Shown here: in pieces, positions 56,486 to 64,000 of the stretch
Position numbering within the stretch: position 1 is the stretch's first letter
How the letters are laid out: each line of letters starts with the position of its first letter
Assembly (NCBI GenBank): GCA_045630285.1
Contig: JAZQSX010000063.1
Location: forward strand, 18,029 to 82,028
Source: RGIG3009 sp045630285
GTDB lineage: Bacteria > Bacillota > Clostridia > Oscillospirales > Acutalibacteraceae
DNA length: 64,000 nt
Direction of reading: 5' to 3'
Made by a program: the position numbers and the translations under genes
Notes under the pieces: generated by a model
The model's database searches: none
What the model was told of the DNA's origin: nothing
The model's input: only the letters and a program-made list of their open reading frames with translations

Positions 56486-58166
56486 CACGACAGCGGGGAA
56501 ATGGCTTTATAAGCACACCCGGCGTCAACTGCCGGGTGTGTTGTTGCTGTCTGTTCTCAGCGCCGTGACAGCGCTGGCTTATTTGTGGTTGGCGCTTTTG
56601 TCCAAGGATCTCCTGGAGGCAGCGCAGTCCCTGCTGCAAAGCGGCACGAACGGTACGGTATGGGACGCTTTGCGTCAGCCCTCGTTGTATGTGCCGGCAC
56701 TGACGGTAGTCTGCGTTGTGTTAGCACAGATCGTGTTACATATCGTAACCAGTCGCCTTAAAGTATATGCGGCCGGAAAAATGGAAATGCGTTTACGTGA
56801 GCAGGTGTTTTCCTCGTTGCTGCGTGCGGATTACACAGCTGTGCACGACTATCACTCGGGCGAACTGATCACACGCTTGACCAGCGATGTTACCGTGGTA
56901 TCGCAGGGCGTAACGGGACTTATCCCGACGGCGGTGTCGCTGATAGCCCGTCTGGCAGGCGGTATGGTCTTGCTCATCGTATTGGCCCCGAGCTTATCTT
57001 TGATCCTGATCGGTATCGGTGTGCTGGTTTTCATTGGAAGCCGCTTCTACGGTGTCCGCATGAAGCGTCTCCACAAGCAATGCCAGGAGGCATACGGCAG
57101 GACACGCTCCTTTATGCAGGAAGCGTTTTCACACCTGCTTTCCGTTAAGGCGTTCACCGTGGAGGCATCGGTGGAGCAGCAGCTGGACGAGCACCAAGCC
57201 GAGCATTTCCGCTTAAAGCTGCGCCGTAATTTGGTGCAGGTGCTGGGAAGTACGGCGATCTATGCCGTTATGACGGTCGCTTACTATACGATGCTGTTAT
57301 GGTGTGTGTTTGGGTTGGCTGTCGGCACGGTCACGGTGGGAACGCTTGCGGCGTTGATCCAGGTGTTTGAACAGCTGCAGGGGCCGTTGCGCAGCGCATC
57401 GGGACTGCTGTCTCAGTATTATGCCGTCGTGGCCTCTGCTGAACGGTTGCAGCAGGTGGATAACGTAACGCCAGAGGCCGAGACGGAGCAGTCCGTCGAG
57501 CGTGCCGGTGAGAGCTTTTCCCGCCTGGTGCTGTCGGATGTTTGCTTTTCCTATGACGAAGCGACGCCGGTGCTAAACGGTGTCAGCCTTACGGTGGCAC
57601 GTGGCGAATGCGTGGCACTGATCGGCGCATCGGGTATTGGTAAGAGTACGCTGATGAAGCTGATTTTGGCGATGTATCCCTGTACGGAAGGCTCGATCAC
57701 GCTGGAGGGGGAGACCTCGCTTGCGGTGAATGCATCGTGCCGTCGACTAATGGCGTACGTGCCGCAGGGAAACACGCTCATCTCGGGCACCTTGCGCCAG
57801 AATATTGCGTTTTTCCGTGACGTCCCCGAAGAAGACCTTGCCGAAGTGATCCGCCTGGCCTGCCTGGAGGAGTTCGTGGCTTCGTTGCCCAACGGCTTGG
57901 AGACGCCGATCGGCGAAAACGGGTTTGGCGTTTCGGAGGGACAAGCACAGCGTATCGGCATTGCCCGTGCCCTGTTGCATGATGCGCCGCTCTTGCTTCT
58001 CGACGAATGCACGTCGGCGTTGGACGTTCAAACCGAGGAGCATCTGCTGGACAATCTGCGTGGGTTGCGCAATAAAGCGGTGCTGCTGATTTCTCACAAG
58101 GATACGACGGTTTCCGGCAGTGATCGGGTCTATCGGTTGGTGAACGGCACGCTGGAAACGGTGTAA
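56475..58166 (+). CDS. ABC transporter, fused permease and ATP-binding, exporter type
   Basis: A 563-residue half-transporter. The N-terminal part has about six transmembrane helices (roughly 18-45, 70-95, 145-190, 255-295). The nucleotide-binding domain has Walker A GASGIGKST at 384-392, signature GVSEGQ at 485-490, and Walker B LLLLDECTSALD from 506. No C39 peptidase domain is present at the N-terminus, so leader removal would need another protease, such as the S26-like protein. GTG 56475 overlaps that gene, showing tight coupling. Export of a modified peptide is the likely role, by context. Confidence 0.9.
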   Translation: MKRNTTAGKWLYKHTRRQLPGVLLLSVLSAVTALAYLWLALLSKDLLEAAQSLLQSGTNGTVWDALRQPSLYVPALTVVCVVLAQIVLHIVTSRLKVYAAGKMEMRLREQVFSSLLRADYTAVHDYHSGELITRLTSDVTVVSQGVTGLIPTAVSLIARLAGGMVLLIVLAPSLSLILIGIGVLVFIGSRFYGVRMKRLHKQCQEAYGRTRSFMQEAFSHLLSVKAFTVEASVEQQLDEHQAEHFRLKLRRNLVQVLGSTAIYAVMTVAYYTMLLWCVFGLAVGTVTVGTLAALIQVFEQLQGPLRSASGLLSQYYAVVASAERLQQVDNVTPEAETEQSVERAGESFSRLVLSDVCFSYDEATPVLNGVSLTVARGECVALIGASGIGKSTLMKLILAMYPCTEGSITLEGETSLAVNASCRRLMAYVPQGNTLISGTLRQNIAFFRDVPEEDLAEVIRLACLEEFVASLPNGLETPIGENGFGVSEGQAQRIGIARALLHDAPLLLLDECTSALDVQTEEHLLDNLRGLRNKAVLLISHKDTTVSGSDRVYRLVNGTLETV

Positions 58167-58212
58167 AAACCAACAAAAAACGAGAAAAAACGGGCGTTTT
58201 TTCAAAATTCTC

Positions 58213-58260
58213 GCCGCAGTAGAGAGGACTTTCCCCCTTCTCTACTGCGGCGCTTGTTTT
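58213..58260 (+). terminator. rho-independent terminator after the ABC cluster
   Basis: A 13-bp perfect stem, GCCGCAGTAGAGA (58213-58225) with TCTCTACTGCGGC (58239-58251), a 13-base loop and a T-rich GCTTGTTTT tail. A weaker AAAAAACG/CGTTTTTT hairpin precedes it. Confidence 0.8.
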
Positions 58261-58307
58261 GTGGAGAACGATAGACAGGGAAAGAGAGTGCAAATTGGGA
58301 GCAGGCG

Positions 58308-58316
58308 TGCTATACT
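58308..58316 (+). promoter_or_regulatory. candidate extended -10 promoter for degV
   Basis: TGC directly precedes TATACT at 58311-58316, an extended -10. No good -35 is found. degV starts at 58365. Confidence 0.45.
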
Positions 58317-58364
58317 AAAAGGCAGTGATAGAACCGCCGAGCAGGCGGTCAAGGAGGAAATAAC

Positions 58365-59252
58365 ATGAGTGAGTACATTTTGAGTTGCTGTTCGACGGCG
58401 GATTTGAAGAAGTCTCATTTTGAGGAGCGAAACATCCGTTACATCTGCTTCCATTACTCATTGGACGGCAAGGAATATCCGGACGACCTGGGCGAGACGA
58501 TCGCATTCCCGGACTTTTACCGCATGATGGAGGAGGGTGCCGAAACCAGCACGTCGCAGGTGAACATTTCCGAGTATCTGGAGTATTTCAGTGCATTGCT
58601 GGCCGAGGGTAAGGACGTGCTGCATCTGGCGTTATCCTCCGGTATTTCCGGCTCGGTCAACTCCGCACGCAATGCGGCGGCGATCGCTGCAGAGCGTTAT
58701 CCGGAACGCAAGATCTACGTGGTCGATTCGCTGGCTGCTTCGTCGGGCTTTGGCCTGCTGATGGATAAGCTGGCAGATATGCGTGACGAAGGGAAATCCA
58801 TTGACGAAGTGCGTGATTGGGCAGAGGCCAACAAAAACAACCTGCATCACTGGTTCTTCTCCACCGACCTGACGTTCTTTGTCAAGGGCGGCCGTATTTC
58901 CAAGGCGGCAGGTTGGTTTGGCGGCTTGCTCAGCATTTGCCCGCTGTTGAACGTCAACGATAAGGGACAGCTCGTGCCTCGCAGCAAGATTCGTGGAAAG
59001 AAACAGGTCATCACCGCTATCTACGAGAAGATGGTGGAGCACGCAGAGAATGGTAAGGCGTATGACGGCAAGTGTTTCATGTCTCACTCTGCTTGTTATG
59101 AAGATGCCCGTGCGGTTGCGGATCTGATTGAAGCGGCGTTCCCGAATTTGAAGGGCAAGGTTGTGATCAACGATATCGGCACGACGATTGGCAGCCATAC
59201 CGGTCCCGGTACGGTGGCGTTGTTCTTCTGGGGTGACACGCGTACGGCGTAA
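58365..59252 (+). CDS. DegV family fatty acid-binding protein (FakB-like)
   Basis: Lipid-binding protein that presents fatty acids to FakA. The 295-residue protein begins with SEYILSCCSTADL, has TSTSQVNISEY (residues 61-71), ALSSGISGSVNSA (89-101), the binding-site Ser segment, FVKGGRIS with the conserved Arg and FSNT-like C-terminal IGTTIGSHTGPGTVALFF. A fakA gene is 6 kb away. The first part is degenerate from the usual DSTADL start (CCSTADL), which may change ligand binding. Confidence 0.9.
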   Translation: MSEYILSCCSTADLKKSHFEERNIRYICFHYSLDGKEYPDDLGETIAFPDFYRMMEEGAETSTSQVNISEYLEYFSALLAEGKDVLHLALSSGISGSVNSARNAAAIAAERYPERKIYVVDSLAASSGFGLLMDKLADMRDEGKSIDEVRDWAEANKNNLHHWFFSTDLTFFVKGGRISKAAGWFGGLLSICPLLNVNDKGQLVPRSKIRGKKQVITAIYEKMVEHAENGKAYDGKCFMSHSACYEDARAVADLIEAAFPNLKGKVVINDIGTTIGSHTGPGTVALFFWGDTRTA

Positions 59253-59262
59253 ATGAAGCAAT

Positions 59263-59298
59263 AAAAAAGAAGCAAGCTGTTCAGCTTGCTTCTTTTTT
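59263..59298. terminator. bidirectional terminator between degV and the EamA gene
   Basis: AAAAAAGAAGCAAGC (59263-59277) and GCTTGCTTCTTTTTT (59284-59298) form a 15-bp stem with A and T runs on both ends. Confidence 0.93.
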
Positions 59299-60227
59299 TA
59301 TTTGTTTTGTGCTTTTTCTAATCGCCGCTGGGTGATGTAGTTGACGCCGATGCCGCCGATCAGGATCATGACCATACCGACGTAGTGATACCAGTGCAGG
59401 ATATCCTCATTCACCAGCACGCCGAGGATAATCGAGGTGATGGTGCTGAAGCCGCCGAGTGCGGATACGGATGACGCCTGAATGCGAGATAGGGCGTAGT
59501 TGTTCATCAGCGTTGCCACGATGGAGGACAGGATGCTAAGGAACAAAAAGCCGAGGAGGTTATCCCAACTGAACAGCGGCGCAAAGTATGAGGTGATGGT
59601 GCCGGCGGAAAGATGTCGTACAACATTGATACTGTTAAACACCACCGCACCGACCATAGTGGTGAAAAAGGTGATCTCCACCGCAGAGAATCGACTTGTG
59701 GATTTGCGAGAGCAGATCATAAACAGGGCACCGGATATGTATGCCAACGCCAGGAAGGCGATACCCCACACGCTGTTGGATTGGCCACTGTCATTTCCTG
59801 TAAGTATGGTGACCAATATAACGCCGGTGATGCTTATCAGCATCAATATTTTTTGCATTAGCGTGGTACGTTCGTGCAGAAAAATCGTTTCGCACAAGAT
59901 GATTACTACCGGGATGAGGGCAGACATAATGCCGGCGAGCGAGGTAGTCGTTTGACCGATGCCGATCGTCTCGAACAGGAAGTAAAAAACCGGCTCAAAG
60001 ATTGCCGTGATAGCCAGGATCTTCAGCGATTTTCCACGGAAATTGATGTGGATGGCACCGGTGAGAGCCAGCACCGAGAAGGCGATCGCCGATATGAGAA
60101 AACGCAGAGCCAAAACATCCATAACGTCCGTACTTTTCAGCAAGGCACCGGTAAACAGAATGGAAGAACCGTATATGATGGATTTACAGACAGCCATCAG
60201 ATAGGGAAGAGAGCTTTTGACTTTCAT
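59298..60227 (-). CDS. EamA/DMT family transporter
   Basis: A 309-residue membrane protein of the drug/metabolite transporter superfamily. ATG at 60227 follows GGGGGTC. Ten hydrophobic helices appear in two EamA repeats: KSIIYGSSILFTGALLK and ALRFLISAIAFS start the first, and ALAYISGALFMICSRK with FLSILSSIVATLMNNYALSRI the second. Such proteins carry small metabolites or amino acids outward or inward; the substrate cannot be told. Its own promoter is at 60260-60287. Confidence 0.9.
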   Translation of the reverse strand: MKVKSSLPYLMAVCKSIIYGSSILFTGALLKSTDVMDVLALRFLISAIAFSVLALTGAIHINFRGKSLKILAITAIFEPVFYFLFETIGIGQTTTSLAGIMSALIPVVIILCETIFLHERTTLMQKILMLISITGVILVTILTGNDSGQSNSVWGIAFLALAYISGALFMICSRKSTSRFSAVEITFFTTMVGAVVFNSINVVRHLSAGTITSYFAPLFSWDNLLGFLFLSILSSIVATLMNNYALSRIQASSVSALGGFSTITSIILGVLVNEDILHWYHYVGMVMILIGGIGVNYITQRRLEKAQNK

Positions 60228-60259
60228 AATGTGACCCCCATTGCAATGTAACGGAAACA

Positions 60260-60287
60260 AGTATAGCACACCGCTAAAAAAAAGCAA
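60260..60287 (-). promoter_or_regulatory. sigma-A promoter for the EamA gene
   Basis: On the minus strand, TTGCTT (complement of 60282-60287), a 16-base spacer and TATACT (complement of 60260-60265), preceded by TGC, an extended -10. Confidence 0.7.
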
Positions 60288-60306
60288 GAGTTTTGCGAAA
60301 AATGAC

Positions 60307-60336
60307 TTGACGCCGTGGTGCTTGGGAGGCTACAAT
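60307..60336 (+). promoter_or_regulatory. sigma-A promoter for the esterase gene
   Basis: TTGACG at 60307-60312, an 18-base spacer and TACAAT at 60331-60336, about 75 bases before ATG 60411. Confidence 0.65.
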
Positions 60337-60410
60337 AATGACGAAAGAAAACGGTGTGTCGTTACCGAAAAACGGCAAATGAGGAGTACCTCAGCGGGAA
60401 GGAGAATATC

Positions 60411-61508
60411 ATGGCAGAATATCCCGAAATTTTGAAAACGTTGGACGGAGCAGAGGTCACCACCAAAGACGTGTGGGAAGGCAAGCGCCGTGGAGAGATC
60501 ATGGATCTGTTTCAGGATCACGTTTACGGACGCCGCCCCTGTGAGGCGCCGGAAGGATTGCATTTTTCGCTGGGCTATCAGCGTCAGAATTATCAAGGCC
60601 ACCGCTTGATGTATAAGCAGCTGTGGGTAAAGTTCCCGGGCTATGCCTTCCGCATCAATGCGTTTATTCCGTATTCGGATAAGCCGGTGCCGGCGTTCGT
60701 GTACAATATGCACGATTTCCAAATGGAGGCGTCCTGTGTCGTCAAGGATCTTAACACGGCATATGTGCCGATTCTTGATATCGTCGGCCGTGGCTATGCG
60801 GTATTTATCACCTACAACAGTGAGATTTATCCCGATCTGGAGGCACAGGGTCAGTACGATTGCGGCATTTTTGGTCAGCTCGGTCCCAAGCCTGCCGACC
60901 GCAAAGGCAACGACTGGGCGTCGATTGCGGCGTGGTCATGGGCGATGTCCCGTGTGATGGACTATATCGAGACCGATCCCATGATTGACAGCGCCCGTGT
61001 GGCGACTATCGGCCATTCCCGTGCCGGTAAGACGGCGCTGTGGGCGGCGGCAATGGACCGGCGCTTTTCCATGGCATTCTCCAACAACTCCGGTTGTATG
61101 GGCGCAGCGGTTCTCCGTGGCAAAGAGGGCGAGCATATCAAGGATATTCTCGTTACCGACTGGTTCTGCGAAAACTTTACGCAGTACAAGGATAACGAAG
61201 AAGCGCTGCCGGTGGATCAGCATATGCTGATCGCTGCCATGGCCCCCCGTCCGGTGTACGTGGCGAGCAGCTCGCTGGATAGCTGGGCTGATCCCAAGCA
61301 CGAGCGGTTGGCCTGCCGTTTGGCGAGCGAGGTGTACGAGAAGATCTACGGTATGACCGGCGTCGTTCTGCCGGAGGAGGGTGAGGTCAAGATCGACACG
61401 CCCTATCAGGAAGGCAACATCGGCTATCACGTCAAGACCGGTCCGCACGGTATTACACCGGTTGACTGGAACTACTATATGGATTTCCGTGATAAGAAAA
61501 ACGTGTAA
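60411..61508 (+). CDS. CE15-like glucuronyl esterase/alpha-beta hydrolase
   Basis: A 365-residue alpha/beta hydrolase from ATG 60411 after GGAAGGAG. The nucleophile elbow is GHSRAGKTALWAAAMDRRF (S203), with SNNSGCMGAA, DWFCENFTQYKDNEEALPVDQH and MAPRPVYVASSSLDSWADP following. These blocks are shared by CE15 glucuronoyl esterases and close relatives that cut esters of plant cell wall glucuronoxylan. No signal peptide is visible, so it is probably cytoplasmic and would act on imported fragments; other carbohydrate genes are not nearby. The catalytic His is not assigned with certainty. Confidence 0.78.
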   Translation: MAEYPEILKTLDGAEVTTKDVWEGKRRGEIMDLFQDHVYGRRPCEAPEGLHFSLGYQRQNYQGHRLMYKQLWVKFPGYAFRINAFIPYSDKPVPAFVYNMHDFQMEASCVVKDLNTAYVPILDIVGRGYAVFITYNSEIYPDLEAQGQYDCGIFGQLGPKPADRKGNDWASIAAWSWAMSRVMDYIETDPMIDSARVATIGHSRAGKTALWAAAMDRRFSMAFSNNSGCMGAAVLRGKEGEHIKDILVTDWFCENFTQYKDNEEALPVDQHMLIAAMAPRPVYVASSSLDSWADPKHERLACRLASEVYEKIYGMTGVVLPEEGEVKIDTPYQEGNIGYHVKTGPHGITPVDWNYYMDFRDKKNV

Positions 61509-61521
61509 GCAGGCATAAGAA

Positions 61522-61556
61522 AACCGCCTCCGAGTACTCGGAGGCGGTTGTTTTTT
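61522..61556 (+). terminator. terminator after the esterase gene
   Basis: AACCGCCTCCGA (61522-61533) and TCGGAGGCGGTT (61538-61549) form a 12-bp stem with GTAC loop and six T at 61551-61556, overlapping the stop codon of the convergent glnQ-like gene. Confidence 0.88.
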
Positions 61557-62340
61557 ACGGGTTGGCGACACGTGCCAAAAATGCTTGGGTTCGTTCGTGC
61601 TGAGGATTGATAAGCACCTCTTCGGGGGTACCTTCCTCCACGATCAGACCGTCATCCATAAAGATGACGTGGTCGGAGACCTCACGGGCGAATTGCATTT
61701 CATGCGTGACGATGACCATTGTCATATTCTTATCCGCCAGTTGACGGATGACTCGCAGGATCTCGCCGGTCAGCTCGGGATCCAGTGCAGACGTAGGCTC
61801 GTCAAAGAACAGGATCTCCGGATCCAGTGCCAGCGCACGGGCGATAGCCACACGCTGCTGCTGCCCGCCGGATAGCTGACAAGGATACGAATCGTACTTG
61901 GCGGACAAGCCGACCTGATCCAGCAGTTCCTTACCCCGTGCCTCGATCTCTGCAAGGATCGCTTTGTGGTTTGCCTTGTAATCGGGGCGCTCCTTCGCCT
62001 GCAAGCGAGGTGCCAGACAGACGTTCTCCAACGCCGTGTACTGGGGGAAGAGGTTGAAGTTTTGGAACACCAAGCCGAAGTGGAGGCGATTTTGACGGAT
62101 CTGCTTATCGCTCAACACGTGCTTATCACTGCTGTCAAAGATTGTCTTGTCTGCCACGCTGATCGTGCCGTTATCGGCGGTTTCCAGGAAGGTCAGACAA
62201 CGAAGCAGGGTGGTCTTTCCGCTGCCGGAAGAACCGATGATCGACAGCACGTCGCCCTTTTCCAAAGAAAAGCTGATACCTTTGAGAACCACGGTTTTGC
62301 CGAAGCTCTTTTTAATATCTTTTACTTCTAATACTGCCAT
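61555..62340 (-). CDS. polar amino acid ABC transporter ATP-binding protein
   Basis: GlnQ/HisP-type ATPase. Walker A GSSGSGKTTLLRC near residue 36, Q-loop FGLVFQNFNLFPQYTALENV, signature QLSGGQQQRVAIARAL and Walker B EILFFDEPTSALDPEL. Length is 261 residues. It is the last gene of a three-gene import operon on the minus strand, 3 bases after the permease. A strong terminator region lies at its end. Confidence 0.95.
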   Translation of the reverse strand: MAVLEVKDIKKSFGKTVVLKGISFSLEKGDVLSIIGSSGSGKTTLLRCLTFLETADNGTISVADKTIFDSSDKHVLSDKQIRQNRLHFGLVFQNFNLFPQYTALENVCLAPRLQAKERPDYKANHKAILAEIEARGKELLDQVGLSAKYDSYPCQLSGGQQQRVAIARALALDPEILFFDEPTSALDPELTGEILRVIRQLADKNMTMVIVTHEMQFAREVSDHVIFMDDGLIVEEGTPEEVLINPQHERTQAFLARVANP

Positions 62341-62343
62341 ACC

Positions 62344-63039
62344 TTAACTCCTGAAATAACTCAGCTTCTTTTCTACTCTGCCGAGGACGATCGTCAGAAT
62401 GCCTACGAACAGTAGATAGAAAACACCGGTATAGAACAACGGCCAGATCATTGCCTTGGTTGCGGCCAGCTCTTTAGCATTTTTGATGATCTCACACACC
62501 ATAATGCAGTTTGCCAATGCCGTGTCTTTGATCAGCGTAATGATCTCGTTGGACATCGGCGGTACGATCCGCTTGACGACCTGCTTGAGGACAATATTAC
62601 GGAACACCTGCGATTTGGTAAGACCAAGCACGTAGCCGGCTTCGTACTGTCCGCGGGGGATGCTTTCGATGCCGCCGCGGTAGATTTCCGAAAAGTAGCA
62701 GGCGTAGTTGATGATGAAGGCGATCATAACCGCTACCATACGTCCGGCGTCGGCAATGCCATAGTTGATAAACATGTAACGATCCACAGAGCTGAAGATC
62801 GGCGTATCAAACACCAGGCCGGGCACATAGTAGATGATAAAGATCTGAAGCATCAGCGGTATGCCGCGCACGATCCAAACCACAACTTTTGATACTACCT
62901 GAAGCGGCTTCCACCTGCTCATGGAGCAAAAGGCGATAGGAAGACCAAGCGGTGCACCGCAAAGCAGTGTCACCGCAAAGATCAACAACGATATGGTGAA
63001 GCCGTCAAGTAGGAATTGTGTTACTTCCCAAAATGACAT
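62344..63039 (-). CDS. polar amino acid ABC transporter permease
   Basis: A 231-residue permease of the HisMQ type. About five transmembrane helices; the ATPase-docking EAA loop reads GGIESIPRGQYEAGYVLGLT with the conserved EA and G. WIVRGIPLMLQIFIIYY is the typical RGxPL block for this family. It forms a homodimer or acts with its ATPase partner to move amino acids inward. Sits between the binding protein and ATPase genes. Confidence 0.94.
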   Translation of the reverse strand: MSFWEVTQFLLDGFTISLLIFAVTLLCGAPLGLPIAFCSMSRWKPLQVVSKVVVWIVRGIPLMLQIFIIYYVPGLVFDTPIFSSVDRYMFINYGIADAGRMVAVMIAFIINYACYFSEIYRGGIESIPRGQYEAGYVLGLTKSQVFRNIVLKQVVKRIVPPMSNEIITLIKDTALANCIMVCEIIKNAKELAATKAMIWPLFYTGVFYLLFVGILTIVLGRVEKKLSYFRS

Positions 63040-63061
63040 AGGTCAAACTCTCCGATAGTAA

Positions 63062-63880
63062 TTACTTCTTCTGATCAGAAAAATCAGTGATAGCCGTGGT
63101 CTCCACACCATACTTCTTGGCGAGCTTCTCAATGGTGCCGTCAGCAGCCAGCTTTTCGAGCTGCTCGTTGACCTTGGCGGTCAGCTCGCTGCCCTTCTTG
63201 AAGCCGATAGCGTAGTACTCAACTTCGCTGGACAGTGCATCGATGATCACGATATTGGCGTAGTCGCCCTTGCCTGCGTAGGACTTAGCCAGCTGTGCAT
63301 CCAGAACTGCGAAATCAGCAGTGCCGGCGTTGACTTCCATCAGGCAATCGGTCTGCTTCAGGAAGCCCTTGACATTGACACCTTCAAAGGTCTTGGCGTA
63401 GGTCTCGCCGGCGGAACCGGGTTGCACAGCAGCCAGCTTGCCGTTCAGATCGGCAGCAGAGGCGATGCCGGAGTCGGCCTTGGCAACGATGACCTGACGG
63501 TTTTCCATGTAGTTGTAGGAGAAGTCTACCTTGTCGGCACGCATGATGCCGTCATCGTCGGCGGTGTTGGAGGTGAAGCCGTTCCAGACGCAGTCAATGG
63601 TGTTGGAGTCCAGATCGGTGTACTTGCTGGCCCAGTCGATCTCCTGGAAGATGACATCATAGCCCAGCTTCTCGAACACGGCCTTGGCCAGGTCGGTGTC
63701 GTAGCCGATGAGGTTGTTGTTCTCGTCGAAGTAGTTCATGGGCTCGTAGATAGTGTAGCCTACAACGACAGTGGGCTTCTTAGCTTCTTCGGTGGTACCA
63801 GCGTTACCGGCGCTCTGGCAAGCTGCCAGGCATGCGGCCATCATCAGGACAGCCAGGATCATTGCAATAAACTTTTTCAT
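63062..63880 (-). CDS. amino acid ABC transporter substrate-binding lipoprotein
   Basis: A 272-residue SBP_bac_3 protein. ATG at 63880 follows AAGGAGAG; the longer reading includes the promoter. The N-terminus MKKFIAMILAVLMMAACLAAC is a lipoprotein signal with LAAC lipobox, Cys21 being the lipidation site. The mature part has VVVGYTIYEPMNYFDENN-like ligand site, LIGYDTDLAKAVFEKLGYDV and AVQPGSAGETYAKTF. It captures a polar amino acid for the permease; the exact ligand is not known. First gene of the operon. Confidence 0.94.
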   Translation of the reverse strand: MKKFIAMILAVLMMAACLAACQSAGNAGTTEEAKKPTVVVGYTIYEPMNYFDENNNLIGYDTDLAKAVFEKLGYDVIFQEIDWASKYTDLDSNTIDCVWNGFTSNTADDDGIMRADKVDFSYNYMENRQVIVAKADSGIASAADLNGKLAAVQPGSAGETYAKTFEGVNVKGFLKQTDCLMEVNAGTADFAVLDAQLAKSYAGKGDYANIVIIDALSSEVEYYAIGFKKGSELTAKVNEQLEKLAADGTIEKLAKKYGVETTAITDFSDQKK

Positions 63881-63937
63881 AATTTTTCTCTCCTTTTCAT
63901 TTGTACCCGGGGTTGCCGGGGTGGTTTGGATGTTTGG

Positions 63938-63966
63938 ATTATACTTCACCAAACTAAAGTTGTAAA
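63938..63966 (-). promoter_or_regulatory. sigma-A promoter for the amino acid ABC operon
   Basis: On the minus strand, TTTACA (complement of 63961-63966), a 17-base spacer and a perfect TATAAT (complement of 63938-63943), leaving a leader of about 50 bases. Confidence 0.75.
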
Positions 63967-64000
63967 GTACTTTTTGCACAATTTTACCAACTTTGTCATT

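Noticed and set aside
1..64000. tRNA or rRNA genes, CRISPR arrays, insertion sequences, phage genes
   Set aside because: None seen by reading intergenic regions; a covariance or profile search could still find small RNAs that I missed.

Overview
The window looks like a chromosomal segment of an endospore-forming member of the Firmicutes, class Clostridia, probably near Oscillospirales/Ruminococcaceae. The evidence is endospore genes (spoIVA, a SpoIIM-family gene, a SpoIVFB-like M50 protease), the clostridial IspH-ribosomal S1 fusion, the YloU-FakA-RecG block, many GTG and TTG starts, and moderate-to-high GC with AT-rich promoters. The assignment rests on gene content only. No tRNA, rRNA, CRISPR array, prophage or insertion sequence was seen. 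Nearly the whole window is core housekeeping.

Layout. 1-4560: partial DUF378 gene, DUF5685 protein, Cys-tailed J-domain protein, membrane protein, RpiR regulator and a flavoprotein. 4578-9094: cmk-plsC-ispH/rpsA, then rpiB and a LUD protein. 9201-11674: an isolated M20 amidohydrolase plus CapA-like pair. 12016-17907: murA, walJ-like, rlmH, CBS protein, zapA-like, U32 protein and a DUF2493 protein. 18020-20335: spoIVA, a small membrane protein and an M50 protease. 20395-26870: radical SAM pair, rplS with its leader, rbgA, lepB, rnhB, yraN and an M19 dipeptidase. 26921-35620: thrC, a phosphoesterase, and the proteostasis block tig-clpP-clpX-lon-engB. 35643-36084: two tiny genes. 38900-36135 (minus): asd-dapA-dapB. 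39074-43865: queA-tgt-yajC, a TIGR04086 protein, the spoIIM-family gene and a YesL-like gene. 43904-48390: glnS and gltX (minus), trpS (plus). 48495-52691 (minus): yloU-fakA-recG. 52896-58166: aconitase, then a compact HPr-kinase-like/PqqD/S26/ABC cluster. 58365-63880: degV, EamA transporter, CE15-like esterase and a polar amino acid ABC importer.

Functional links. asd, dapA, dapB and thrC cover aspartate-family biosynthesis. plsC, fakA and the DegV protein fit exogenous fatty acid use. tig, clpP, clpX and lon are a protein quality-control set. The sporulation genes carry sequences close to the sigma-E promoter pattern.

The most system-like part is 54865-58166: a P-loop HPr-kinase-type protein, a PqqD-like (RRE) protein, an S26-type peptidase with an apparent Ser/His dyad, and an ABC exporter. 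They are translationally linked and look like a peptide modification and export machine without an adjacent precursor. A 54-residue orphan peptide at 35643 has a YxxPxM motif resembling leader motifs bound by PqqD-type domains, but the link is speculative. A second notable item is a strong internal ribosome binding site and in-frame ATG exactly at the IspH/S1 junction, which would allow separate synthesis of ribosomal protein S1.
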